DNA of 64,000 nt, taken from Streptomyces roseoviridis. Its GTDB lineage: Bacteria > Actinomycetota > Actinomycetes > Streptomycetales > Streptomycetaceae. The translations under genes and the position numbers were made by a program. Below the pieces are notes generated by a model, which ran no database searches, had not been told where the DNA came from, and saw nothing but the letters and a program-made list of their open reading frames with translations. Shown here piece after piece: positions 46,883 to 55,935 of the stretch; the stretch's first letter is position 1, and every line of letters begins with the position of its first letter. Where the stretch lies: NCBI RefSeq assembly GCF_039535235.1, contig NZ_BAAAWU010000001.1, positions 2,170,001 to 2,234,000 of the forward strand, in the 5' to 3' direction.

Positions 46883-47892
46883 ATGTTGCAAACAGGTTGT
46901 GATAGCACGCCATGTGGGCCAGGTCTGTGCGGGGCGGGACTCCGGCGCTACGAGAGCGCCGTCGCCGCGGGCGGGGCACCGGCCGACCCGCCCGTCCACT
47001 GCGCGACGGAGCTCGGCCTCCTGGAGCCCGCGGTCGGGGAACCGGGCCTCCTCTCCCCCGTCACTCCGGCGATCGCCGCAGGCCGGGTGCTGACTCCGCT
47101 GGAGGAGACGCTGGCCGAGGGCCGGCGCCGGCTGGAAGCCCTCACCAAGACCTTCGAGACGGCCGAGGCCGTCTTCGAGGGGGCCCGGCAGCGCGGTCCG
47201 CAGTCCTCGACGGTGCTGCGGGGTGCCCATGAGATCGCCGAGACGATCGACGCGGCGGTGGGGACCGCCAAGTCGGAGCTGCTGACCGCCCAGCCGGCGG
47301 TCGCCGTCCTCCGGAGATCCTGGAAACGGTGGTCCGACGGAATCTGGAACTGCTGGCGAGGGGAGTCCAGCAGCGCACTCTTTATCAGCACGCGGTGTGG
47401 AATCATCCGCCGACCGCCGAATACATCCGGACCGTCGCGGAAGCCGGCGGATCCGTCCGCACCGTGGACGAAATGTTCGACCGGGTCATCATCGTCGATC
47501 GCACGGTCGCCTTCATTCCGACGAGTTCCGATTATCCGGACGAGGCACTGGAGGTCCGCGATCCCAGCATCGTCTGGTACCTGGCCAACGTCTTCGAGTA
47601 CGCGTGGGCACGCGGCACGCCGGTCGATCCCGCCGTCCACCGAAGACCCGAGATCGTGGTCTCCGAGATCGAGCAGAGCATCATCCGCTTCCTCGTGGCC
47701 GGCCACACCGAGGAGAAGATCGCCCGGGGCCTCGGCATCAGCCGGCGGACCGTGGCCGAGTACATCAGCCGGATCTCCCGGCGCCTCGGCAGCGTCAGCC
47801 GGGCCCAGCTGGGCTATCTGATCGCGACGAAGGGCCTGCTGTCGGAGGCGGAGGGCGAGCGGAGCCCCGCTAGCGACCCGCCGCGGCCTTGA
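46883..47892 (+). pseudogene. LuxR-type regulator with a frameshift
   Basis: The N-terminal part is in one frame from ATG 46883, behind a G-rich RBS: LGLLEPAVGEPGLLSPVTPA, then HEIAETIDAAVGTAKSELLT, up to AQP. The C-terminal part is in the next frame: GGRRPPEILETVVRRNLELL, GVQQRTLYQHAVWN and a LuxR HTH (RFLVAGHTEEKIARGLGISR, RTVAEYISRISRRLG). The frame changes at about 47293-47297, where CAGCCGGCGG should read CAGCCCGGCGG; one C is missing. So the DNA-binding domain is cut from its sensor, unless this is a sequencing error. A likely pathway regulator. The 3' end overlaps the metK end by 23 bp. Confidence 0.8.
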
Positions 47893-49078
47893 GGGCTTCG
47901 GCGCGGTCGGTGCGCTCCCAGGTGAAGTCGGGGAGCTCGCGGCCGAAGTGCCCGTAGGCGGCGGTCGCGGCGTAGATGGGGCGCTTGAGGTCGAGATCGC
48001 GGATGATCGCGGCCGGGCGGAGGTCGAAGACCTCGGCGATGGCCTGCTCGATCTTCTCGGTCCCGACGGTGTGGGTGCCGAAGGTCTCGACGAAGAGGCC
48101 GACCGGCTCGGCCTTGCCGATCGCGTAGGCGACCTGGACCTCGCAGCGCCTCGCGAGCCCGGCGGCGACGACGTTCTTGGCGACCCAGCGCATGGCGTAC
48201 GCAGCCGAGCGGTCCACCTTCGACGGGTCCTTGCCGGAGAACGCGCCGCCGCCGTGCCGCGCCATGCCGCCGTACGTGTCGATGATGATCTTGCGGCCGG
48301 TGAGGCCGGCGTCGCCCATCGGACCGCCGATCTCGAAGCGGCCGGTGGGGTTCACGAGCAGGCGGTAGCCCTCGGTCTCCAGCTTGATGCCGTCCTCGGC
48401 GAGGCGGGCGAGGACGTGCTCGACGACATGGGTGCGGATGTCGGGCGCGAGCAGCGAGTCCAGGTCGATGTCCGAGGCGTGCTGCGAGGAGACCACCACC
48501 GTGTCCAGGCGCACCGGGACATCGCCGTCGTACGCGATGGTGACCTGCGTCTTGCCGTCGGGGCGCAGGTACGGCACGGTGCCGTTCTTGCGGACCTCGG
48601 TCAGCCGGCGGGAGAGCCGGTGGGCCAGGTGGATGGGGAGCGGCATGAGTTCCGGGGTCTCGTCGCAGGCGTAGCCGAACATGATGCCCTGGTCGCCGGC
48701 GCCCTGTGCGGCGAGCTCGTCGCCCGCGCCCTCGACCCGGGACTCGTACGCGGTGTCGACGCCCTGGGCGATGTCCGGCGACTGGGCGCCGATGGACACC
48801 GACACACCGCAGGAGGCGCCGTCGAAGCCCTTGAGGGACGAGTCGTAGCCGATCTCCAGGACGGTGTCCCGGACGAGCGTGGCGATGTCCGCGTACGCGC
48901 TGGTCGACACCTCGCCGGCGATGTGGACCTGCCCGGTGGTGATCAGCGTCTCCACCGCCACCCGCGAGGCCGGGTCCTGGGCGAGCAGGGCGTCCAGGAT
49001 CGTGTCGCTGATCCGGTCGGCGATCTTGTCGGGATGGCCCTCGGTCACGGACTCCGAGGTGAACAGACGGCGGGACAT
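47870..49078 (-). CDS. metK: S-adenosylmethionine synthetase (cluster copy)
   Basis: 402 residues from ATG 49078, the normal length. It makes S-adenosylmethionine from ATP and methionine. [38 protein letters not shown] and [19 protein letters not shown] are all intact. The ATG has CCGGAG at a good RBS distance, yet the reading frame is continuous with the thioesterase upstream: there is no stop codon between them. Either translation starts here independently or a 674-residue thioesterase-MetK fusion is made, or both. Housekeeping metK of Streptomyces lies elsewhere, so this copy probably feeds the cluster's methylation. Confidence 0.93.
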   Translation of the reverse strand: MSRRLFTSESVTEGHPDKIADRISDTILDALLAQDPASRVAVETLITTGQVHIAGEVSTSAYADIATLVRDTVLEIGYDSSLKGFDGASCGVSVSIGAQSPDIAQGVDTAYESRVEGAGDELAAQGAGDQGIMFGYACDETPELMPLPIHLAHRLSRRLTEVRKNGTVPYLRPDGKTQVTIAYDGDVPVRLDTVVVSSQHASDIDLDSLLAPDIRTHVVEHVLARLAEDGIKLETEGYRLLVNPTGRFEIGGPMGDAGLTGRKIIIDTYGGMARHGGGAFSGKDPSKVDRSAAYAMRWVAKNVVAAGLARRCEVQVAYAIGKAEPVGLFVETFGTHTVGTEKIEQAIAEVFDLRPAAIIRDLDLKRPIYAATAAYGHFGRELPDFTWERTDRAEALKAAAGR

Positions 49079-49894
49079 GATGTGCTCCGGAAGGTTGCGG
49101 CGGGCGTCGGTGACGTCGCGGGCGAGGGCCTGGCAGACCTCCGCCGCGTGTTCGAACAGATAGAAGTGGCCTCCGGGCCACGCGTGCGCCTTGGTCGCGG
49201 CGCGGGTGTGGCCGGCCCAGGGGGCGGCGAGCTCGGGTCCCGCGACCGGGTCGTCGCGGCCGGTGAACAGCGACAGCGGCACGCTCAGCGGTGGTCCGGG
49301 GTGTTCCGCGTAGGTGTCCACGACGGCCAGGTCCCCGCGGAGCGCCTCGACCATCGGCTCGACGAGTTCCGGCAGCGCGAGCACCTCCTCGGGCGTGCCG
49401 CCGAGCTCCCGCATGAACCGGGTCAGCCGGTCCCGCGACCACAGGTGCCGCTGGGCGCGGTCGGGGCGGTGGCCGGGCGCGGGAGCGCCGGACAGGCCGA
49501 CCCAGACGGGCGGCCGTCCCCGCCGGGAGAGTTCCCGGGACAGCTCGTACGCGATCAGGGCGCCCATGCTGTGGCCGAAGACGCCGTACGGTCCGCGCAC
49601 CGCCCGTCGGGTGAGGGGGGCGAGCCAGTCGACCGCCTCGCCGGTGCTGCGGCAGCCGTCCTCTCCCCCCGCCATCATCCGGCCGGGGAGGTCCACGGCG
49701 AGGACCCGCCAGTCGGCGGGCAGGTGCCGCAGGAGCGGGGCGAACGCGGCCGCGGAGCCGCCGGCGTGGTGGACCAGCAGCAGGGTGAAGGGGTCGTCGG
49801 CGCCGGGAGCGGGCGCCGGCTCGGGGGCGGAGACCGGCGCCAGGAAGCGGCGCAGGTCCTTCCAGCCGGCGTAGGGGCGGGCGGGAGCGGTCAT
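49079..49894 (-). CDS. Type II thioesterase, in frame with metK
   Basis: 272 residues up to the MetK start, with no stop codon of its own. A complete alpha/beta-hydrolase thioesterase of the RifR/GrsT type: [14 protein letters not shown] (about 38), nucleophile [15 protein letters not shown] with Ser109, an acidic GRDDPV region and the His of [11 protein letters not shown]. It removes wrong or stalled acyl groups from carrier proteins. ATG 49894 overlaps the stop of the KAS III gene (ATGA). The C-terminal [15 protein letters not shown] forms the linker to MetK. Confidence 0.88.
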
Positions 49895-50883
49895 CGGCCT
49901 CGGTACTCCAGTGCGGTGACGCCCCAGGTGAAGCCCATGCCGCTGGTGGCCACCAGGACCAGGTCCCCGGGAGCGAGGCGCCCCTCGGCGATGAGGTCGC
50001 CGAGGGCGATCAGCGGGTCCGAGCCGCCCATGTGTCCGTAGCGGTGGTAGTTGAAGACGCTCTTCTCGGCGGGGATGCCGAGCGCGGCGAGCAGCTTCTC
50101 GTGCATGCCCTTGTCGCCCTGGTTGATCAGGAGGTACGCGACGTCCCCCACCTGCCTGCCGAGGGCGGTCAGCACGTCGTCGACGCGGGCCGGGAAGTTC
50201 TCCAGGTAGGCGTCGCCCAGGCCCTGGCGGCGGCCGCGGCGGCGCATCAGGACCCGGTCGTCCTCGATGTCGCCGGAGTAGTAGTCGGCCCAGGAGGGGT
50301 CGGTGCGCATCGACGAGGCCAGGACGTCGAGGAGGCAGTCCTCGCGGCCCAGGAGGACGGCGGCGGGGGCGTCGCCGAAGTTGAACAGGGCCTTGGACTC
50401 GGGGTCCTCGTGGTCGACGAGCCGGCTGAGCCGGTCCCCGATGAGGACGAGGGCGTGGCGGGCGGTGCCGAGGGCGAGTTCGGCCAGGGCGGTGCGGACG
50501 GCCGTCATACCGCCGTTGCAGAAGTTGGTGACCTCGAAGCAGTGGGCGTGGCGGATGCCGAGTTCGTCCGCGACCTTGGCGGCCGGGGACCAGAACGGCT
50601 GGTCCCACTCGCCCGAGCCGGCGTAGACGACGTGGCCGATGTCGTCCGGGGAGATCCCGGTGCGGTCCAGGACGGCGCGGCCGGCGGCCACGGCCAGCTC
50701 CCAGGCCGCCTCGTCCTCGTCGAGGGCGGGGAACTCCTCGGTGTGGGTGATGGCGAGGATGTCGGCCACCGGCACGCCGGACGCGGCGTGCAGCTCGGCG
50801 ACCTCCACCTTCGACGAGGGGAACACCACCTCGAAGTCGACGATTCCGCCCACTGTTCTCGTTGCCTTTCGCTGGTCGGTCAT
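49891..50883 (-). CDS. KAS III-like protein 1 (CerJ/FabH-like)
   Basis: 330 residues. Thiolase-fold KAS III relative with a probable nucleophile Cys122 in [15 protein letters not shown] and VLIGDRLSR. The FabH signature of Asn in a GNTSAAS-like loop is replaced by YGHMGGSD (His284, Asp289), and the HQAN motif is NQGD. Such changes recall KAS III-like acyltransferases that use Cys-His-Asp rather than Cys-His-Asn and form ester or amide links instead of C-C bonds. Substrates unknown. It lies one base after the monooxygenase gene. Confidence 0.82.
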   Translation of the reverse strand: MTDQRKATRTVGGIVDFEVVFPSSKVEVAELHAASGVPVADILAITHTEEFPALDEDEAAWELAVAAGRAVLDRTGISPDDIGHVVYAGSGEWDQPFWSPAAKVADELGIRHAHCFEVTNFCNGGMTAVRTALAELALGTARHALVLIGDRLSRLVDHEDPESKALFNFGDAPAAVLLGREDCLLDVLASSMRTDPSWADYYSGDIEDDRVLMRRRGRRQGLGDAYLENFPARVDDVLTALGRQVGDVAYLLINQGDKGMHEKLLAALGIPAEKSVFNYHRYGHMGGSDPLIALGDLIAEGRLAPGDLVLVATSGMGFTWGVTALEYRGR

Positions 50884-50884
50884 G

Positions 50885-51937
50885 TCAGTCGCGGACGGCC
50901 GAGCGTTCGCGCAGCCGGTTCAGGTGCTCCAGGCTCGCGAGCACGGCGGGGGTGGGCAGCCCGAAGTCGATCAGGCAGGCCACCTCGTCGACGCCGATCT
51001 CGCGGAAGCGCTCCACCATCGTGGCGGCCTTGCCGACGGTGCCGAGGAGGCCGCCGTCGTCGAAGTAGCGGTCGAAGGAGCGGGCCACGATGAAGTCGAC
51101 GTCCTCGGGCGACAGCCTGGAGGCGTCGATGCGCCGGCCGTCGAGCTGCGAGCCGAGCAGCAGCCCGAGGGAGCTGCGCAGATAGTCGCTGAGCGGGGCC
51201 CGTACGGTCTCGCGCACGGTGTTCTCGTCCTCGCCGAGGAAGGCGTGGACCATCAGGGCGACGTGGCCGGTCCAGCCGTCGCCGCGGCCGAGTTCCGCGA
51301 CGGCCTTGCGGTATTCGGCGATCTTGTGGGCGAGGTCGTCGAGGTCCTGGCCGAGCAGGTGGGTGAGCAGTCCGGAGCCGGAACGGCCGGCGTTGCGGAA
51401 GGTCTCGACGCCGCCGGCGCTGGTGACCCAGACCGGAAGCTCCGGCTGGACCGGCGGCGGGTAGACGCCGAGCCGCTGCTCGGTGCCGACGCCGTCGGTG
51501 ACGGCGATCTTCTCGCCGCGCCACAGGGCGCGGACCTGCTCCACCTGTTCCAGGAGGATCTGCCGGCGGTTCTCGTAGTTCTCCGGGCGCAGCGCGAAGT
51601 CGGTGGCGTGCCAGCCGGAGGCGAAGGAGAGCCCCACCCGGCCGCCGGACAGGTTGTCGACGACCGACCACTCCTCGGCGATGCGCAGCGGGTGGTGGAG
51701 GGGGGCGACGACGCTGCCGGCCCGGATGCCGACGCGTTCGGTCACGGCGGCGATGGCGGCGCCGGTCACCGACGGGTTGGGGTAGAGGCCGCCGAAGGGG
51801 TGGAAGTGCCGCTCGGGGGTCCACACCGCGCTGAAGCCGTTGCGGTCGGCGAACTTCGCTCCCTCCAGGAGCAGTTCGTAGCGGTTCTCGGAGCCTTCGG
51901 TGCTGTCGTTGGCGAAGTAGAAGAGGCTGAAGTCCAT
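50885..51937 (-). CDS. Luciferase-like FMN-dependent monooxygenase (natural-product LLM type)
   Basis: 350 residues. TIM-barrel luciferase-like enzyme: MDFSLFYFANDST start, FSAVWTPERHFHPFGGLYPN (about 35-54), RVGIRAGSVVAPLHHPLRIA, and VGLSFASGWHATDFA. This is the MupA-like group common in PKS/NRPS clusters, where members hydroxylate a carrier-bound or free intermediate with reduced FMN and oxygen. The flavin reductase at 45353-45928 could supply FMNH2. Confidence 0.9.
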   Translation of the reverse strand: MDFSLFYFANDSTEGSENRYELLLEGAKFADRNGFSAVWTPERHFHPFGGLYPNPSVTGAAIAAVTERVGIRAGSVVAPLHHPLRIAEEWSVVDNLSGGRVGLSFASGWHATDFALRPENYENRRQILLEQVEQVRALWRGEKIAVTDGVGTEQRLGVYPPPVQPELPVWVTSAGGVETFRNAGRSGSGLLTHLLGQDLDDLAHKIAEYRKAVAELGRGDGWTGHVALMVHAFLGEDENTVRETVRAPLSDYLRSSLGLLLGSQLDGRRIDASRLSPEDVDFIVARSFDRYFDDGGLLGTVGKAATMVERFREIGVDEVACLIDFGLPTPAVLASLEHLNRLRERSAVRD

Positions 51938-51961
51938 GGGGTTCTCCGATCGGGCGACGGC

Positions 51962-53203
51962 TCAGGCCACGGCCGCTTCGGCGCCCGTGTCGGGGGCGGG
52001 CCTGCGGGTGCGCTCGGCCCAGGCCGCGACCGCGGGGGCGGCGAGGCCGGCGCCGAGGAGCAGGGCGGCGAAGACCATCCAGGCGGGCCAGCCCAGCCGG
52101 ACGATGAGCAGGGTGGCGAGGGCCGGGGTGACCATCGAGCCGAGCTGGGTGGACATGCCGAACATGCCCTGGTACTGCCCCTGGGCGTGGTCGGGGGCGA
52201 GACCGAAGGCCAGCGACCAGGAGCCGGCGCTGTAGAGCATCTCGCCGATGACGTGGACGACGGCGCCGGCGAGCAGGGCGGCGACCGCGACCCACACCGG
52301 CCGGTCGGCGGCCAGTGCGAAGAGCGCGCAGCACACGGCGAGGAGGACACCGCACCGGCGCAGGGTGCGGGCGCCGCCGCGGACGTCCTCGCTGCCCTTG
52401 CCGGCCCGCACCTGGAAGAGCACGACCATGATCGTGTTCAGGATGAGGATGGCGGAGTACAGCCATTTCGGGGCGCTGGTCTGGGTGGTGATCCAGATGG
52501 GCAGGGCCACGGTGAGGATGGCGACGTTCATCACCAGGACCGAGTTGAGCAGGGCGACGGCGGCGTACGGCAGGTCGCGCAGCACCACCCACCGGGGGCC
52601 GGTGTTCTCCTTGGGCGCCGGGTCGACCGAGGGCACGGTCAGGTAGGCGCCGCCGGCGACGAGGAACATGAGGCCGCCGGCGATCAGCAGGCCGACGTAG
52701 GCGGGCCGGTTGTCGAACCAGAGGGCGACGGCGCCGGCCGCGGCGCCCAGGGTGACGCCGAGGTTGCTGACCGCCCGCATGTAGGACCAGGCGCGGACCC
52801 GGTCCTCCTGCGGGATGAGGCCGGCGATGAGGGCGCCGCGGGCGGCGTCCGTGGAGGACTCGGCCATCAGGGCGAGGCTGGTGACGACCACCAGGCCGGC
52901 GAAGCTCTCCACGAAGGCGTAGGCGCCGACGAAGACGCCGAGCAGCATGAGGAAGCCGACCGTGGTGTTGCGGGGACCCACGACGTCGGCGAGCCGGCCG
53001 GCCGGGATGCTCGCGGCCATGGCGAGGGCGGCGCCGATGCTGAGGGCGAGGCCGACCTGCTCGGCGGGGATGCCGACGGTGCGGGTGAAGAACAGGACGC
53101 TGACGGCCATCAGGACGCCGTGTCCCGCGGTCTTGGCGAAGTTGCTCAGACACAGGGTCCGGACGATGCCGGGCGGCGGGACGATGTCATCGAGAAGCGC
53201 CAT
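51962..53203 (-). CDS. MFS transporter
   Basis: 413 residues with about twelve hydrophobic segments. The A-motif-like loop is IPAGRLADVVGPRNTTVGF (about residues 65-83), followed by ESSTDAARGALIAGLIPQED. An efflux-type major facilitator; probably exports the cluster product or gives self-resistance. The start lies 17 bp inside the adenylation gene end. Confidence 0.88.
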   Translation of the reverse strand: MALLDDIVPPPGIVRTLCLSNFAKTAGHGVLMAVSVLFFTRTVGIPAEQVGLALSIGAALAMAASIPAGRLADVVGPRNTTVGFLMLLGVFVGAYAFVESFAGLVVVTSLALMAESSTDAARGALIAGLIPQEDRVRAWSYMRAVSNLGVTLGAAAGAVALWFDNRPAYVGLLIAGGLMFLVAGGAYLTVPSVDPAPKENTGPRWVVLRDLPYAAVALLNSVLVMNVAILTVALPIWITTQTSAPKWLYSAILILNTIMVVLFQVRAGKGSEDVRGGARTLRRCGVLLAVCCALFALAADRPVWVAVAALLAGAVVHVIGEMLYSAGSWSLAFGLAPDHAQGQYQGMFGMSTQLGSMVTPALATLLIVRLGWPAWMVFAALLLGAGLAAPAVAAWAERTRRPAPDTGAEAAVA

Positions 53204-54806
53204 GGTGGCCTCCGTGGCCGCCGGCCGGTCCGGCCGCGGCGAGGTCGTGGGACTGGAGCTCGCGGGTGATGCGGGGCCGGTCGACCTTGCCGTTGGGGTT
53301 GAGCGGCAGGGTGTCCAGGTGCCGGAATCGCCGGGGCACCATGTGGACCGGGACGCGCTTGCGCAGCCAGCGGCCGAGCAGCTGGGGCTCCAGGGGGGAG
53401 CCGGTGTGGCAGCCGACGAGTTCGACGTCGTCGCCGTTCCTCAGGGCGACGACGACGGCCTGCGCGATGTCCGGGTGGCGGCGCATGGCGGCCTCGATCT
53501 CGCCGAGCTCGATCCGGTAGCCGCGCACCTTCACCTGGTTGTCGAGGCGGCCGAGGTGGACCAGGTTGCCCGCCTCCCACCGCACCCGGTCGCCGGTCCG
53601 GTAGTAGTGCTCCGCGGTGAGCGGCCCCTCGCCCTCGTAGGGGGTGACGCCGTCGTCGTCGTGGCGGAGGAAGCGGCCGCGGTTGTCGGCCGGGTCCAGG
53701 TAGCCGTCGAAGCGCTGGGAGCCGCGGACGACCAGTTCGCCCTCCGTGGCGGGCCTGCCGTCCTCGTCGAGGACCAGGTGGTCGAGGAAGTCGTAGACGG
53801 GCCCGATGGGGACGGTGTCGTTGGAGGTCGGGGGCCAGTCGGCGGGGTCGGCGGGCAGCGCGAACTCGGTGCACGCCACGGTGAGTTCGGTGGGACCGTA
53901 GACGTTCTCGATGGCGGCGTTCGGGGCGACCGCGCGCCAGGCCTCGGCCTGGTCGTAGGAGAGCTGTTCGCCGATGAACACGCTCATCCGCAGCCCGGTT
54001 GCCCGCCCGGTGGGCAGGTTGCCCAGCTGGGCGCTGACGGAGACCACGGACGGCACGGAGAACCAGTGGGTGACGCCGTTGTCGACGATGTAGTCGACCG
54101 GCGAGAGGAGCTCCGCCCGGCCGGGCACCACCAGGGTGGCGCCGCCGCCCCAGGTGACGAACAGGTCGAAGACCGAGGGGTCGAAGGTCAGGTCGAAGGT
54201 GTGCGAGGTGCGGCAGCCGGGGCCGATCCCGTACCGCTCGATGTTGTGCGCCAGGTACGGGCTGAGGTTGCGGTGCCGGATCGGCACGCCCTTGGGGCGG
54301 CCCGTGGAGCCCGAGGTGAACAGGACGTACGCGATGTCGTCCGGGCCGGTGGTGTACGGGGGCAGCTCCGGGCCCGGCTCGGTGGCGGCCGCCCGCCCGG
54401 CGGCGGCGACCTCCTCGCTGTCCAGGCGCAGTTCGGTCGGCGCGCATCCGGCGAGCTCCCCGTCGAGCTGGCCGGCGTCGGCCGCGTCCACGACGAGGAC
54501 CTCGGTGCCGGCGAGCTCGCAGATCGTCCGGTTGCGCTGGGCGGGGAAGGCCGGGTTGACCGGGGTGACGGTGGCGCCGAGCCGCTGGCCGGCCAGGTAG
54601 GCGGCCAGGACGGCGACGGAACGGGTCGCCATGACGGAGATCCGGCGGGGCGCGGAGCCGTGCGCGGCGAGGATCCGGGCGGCGACGTGCTCGGCGGCCC
54701 GCCGCAGCTCGCGGTAGCCGAGGCGGGTGGCGCCGGCCTCCACGGCGGGCTCGTCCGGGTACCGCTCGACGGAGGCGTCGAACCAGGCGTAGAGGGTGTC
54801 AGCCAT
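53187..54806 (-). CDS. Stand-alone amino-acid adenylation domain protein
   Basis: 539 residues. NRPS-type adenylation enzyme: core A3 YVLFTSGSTGRPKGV (160-174), A5 NVYGPTELTVACTEF, YRTGDRVRW and LGRLDNQVKVRGYRIELGEI (A7-A8), and a C-terminal A10 NPNGKVDRPRI. In FDLTFDPSVFDLFV, Asp209 sits where GrsA Asp235 binds the amino group, so an alpha-amino acid is likely. No carrier domain is fused, so it must load a separate one, such as the 117-residue carrier at 62700-63053. The specificity code is not assigned. Overlaps the FkbH-like gene by 8 bp. Confidence 0.9.
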   Translation of the reverse strand: MADTLYAWFDASVERYPDEPAVEAGATRLGYRELRRAAEHVAARILAAHGSAPRRISVMATRSVAVLAAYLAGQRLGATVTPVNPAFPAQRNRTICELAGTEVLVVDAADAGQLDGELAGCAPTELRLDSEEVAAAGRAAATEPGPELPPYTTGPDDIAYVLFTSGSTGRPKGVPIRHRNLSPYLAHNIERYGIGPGCRTSHTFDLTFDPSVFDLFVTWGGGATLVVPGRAELLSPVDYIVDNGVTHWFSVPSVVSVSAQLGNLPTGRATGLRMSVFIGEQLSYDQAEAWRAVAPNAAIENVYGPTELTVACTEFALPADPADWPPTSNDTVPIGPVYDFLDHLVLDEDGRPATEGELVVRGSQRFDGYLDPADNRGRFLRHDDDGVTPYEGEGPLTAEHYYRTGDRVRWEAGNLVHLGRLDNQVKVRGYRIELGEIEAAMRRHPDIAQAVVVALRNGDDVELVGCHTGSPLEPQLLGRWLRKRVPVHMVPRRFRHLDTLPLNPNGKVDRPRITRELQSHDLAAAGPAGGHGGHHGASR

Positions 54807-55935
54807 GCGACACCTCGGCGCCCGCCTCGGCGGGGACGGCCAGGTCCGGCGCGTCGAGCCGCATGGTGGTGGGCGGCTCCTGGCGCGAGGGCTCGATGTG
54901 CAGCAGCTCGATGCCCTCGCGGCCGGGTCCGGTGACGGCCGCCGCGCAGGCGCAGGCGTCGTCGGCGAAGCCGGCGAAACGGTAGGCGACCTCCATCATG
55001 CGGTTGCGGTCGGTGCGCCGGAAGTCGGCGGCCAGGTGGACGCCGGCGGCGGCGGCCCGGTCGGTCAGCCAGCGCAGGATGACGGCCCCGGCGCCGAAGG
55101 AGACGACCCGGCAGGAGGTGGCGAGCAGCTTGAGGTGCCAGACGCCGGGCAGCCGCTCCAGCAGGACGATGCCGACGGCGCCGTGGTCGCCGAAGCGGTC
55201 GCTCAGCGAGATGACGAGGACCTCGTGGCCGGGGTCGGCGACCAGGCCGCGCAGCTCGGCGTCGCCGTAGTGGACGCCGGTGGCGTTCATCTGGCTGGTG
55301 CGCAGGGTCAGTTCCTCGACGCGGGCGAGGTCGTCCTCGGCCGCCCGCCGGATGGTCATGACGAGGCCGAGGGTGCGCAGGAAGTCCTCGTCGGCTCCGG
55401 TGAACTCCTCGCGGGCCGCCTCCCGGCGGAATCCCGCCTGGTACATCTCCCGGCGGCGGCGCGAGTCGGCGGTGGTGACGGGGCTGAACTCGGGCAGGGA
55501 GGGCAGGTCGAGGACCTGTTCGGCCGGGTAGCAGCGCACCTCGGGCAGGTGGTGGGCGACCTCGGCGCGTTCGGCCGGCTGGTCGTCGACGAACGCGATC
55601 GTCTTCGTCGCGAACTTCAGCTGCTCGGCGATGTCGCGCACGGAGGCGGACTTCGGGCCCCAGCCGATCCGGGCGTGGACGAAGTACTCGGCGACGCCGA
55701 GCCGCTCCAGGCGCTCCCAGGCGTGGTCGTGGTCGTTCTTGCTGGCGACGGCCTGGAGGATGCCGCGCTCGTCGAGGGTCGTGATCACCCGGCGGACCTC
55801 GTCGGAGAGGACGACCTCCCCGTCCTCCAGCAGGGTCCCCTGCCACAGGGTGTTGTCGAGGTCCCACACCAGGCACTTGACGGCCGTGATGTCCTGCTCG
55901 GTCCCGGTCTCGGGCTTCGTCTCCGTCACGGTCAC
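54799..55935 (-). CDS. FkbH-like HAD-family phosphatase/glyceryl transferase
   Basis: 378 residues. The HAD motif is CLVWDLDNTLWQG with Asp25 and Asp27; FVDDQPAERAEV follows at about 115; the C-terminal half is a GNAT-like region ending in a Pro/Ala-rich tail. FkbH enzymes take 1,3-bisphosphoglycerate, remove phosphate and load the glyceryl unit onto an ACP as the first step to hydroxy- or methoxymalonyl-ACP. GTG at 55935 overlaps the KAS III stop (GTGA). Confidence 0.9.
   Translation of the reverse strand: MTVTETKPETGTEQDITAVKCLVWDLDNTLWQGTLLEDGEVVLSDEVRRVITTLDERGILQAVASKNDHDHAWERLERLGVAEYFVHARIGWGPKSASVRDIAEQLKFATKTIAFVDDQPAERAEVAHHLPEVRCYPAEQVLDLPSLPEFSPVTTADSRRRREMYQAGFRREAAREEFTGADEDFLRTLGLVMTIRRAAEDDLARVEELTLRTSQMNATGVHYGDAELRGLVADPGHEVLVISLSDRFGDHGAVGIVLLERLPGVWHLKLLATSCRVVSFGAGAVILRWLTDRAAAAGVHLAADFRRTDRNRMMEVAYRFAGFADDACACAAAVTGPGREGIELLHIEPSRQEPPTTMRLDAPDLAVPAEAGAEVSHG

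Noticed and set aside
46912..47232. 106-codon forward ORF overlapping the LuxR-type gene
   Set aside because: It is the wrong frame of the N-terminal half; the peptide is Arg/Pro/Gly-rich with no family features.
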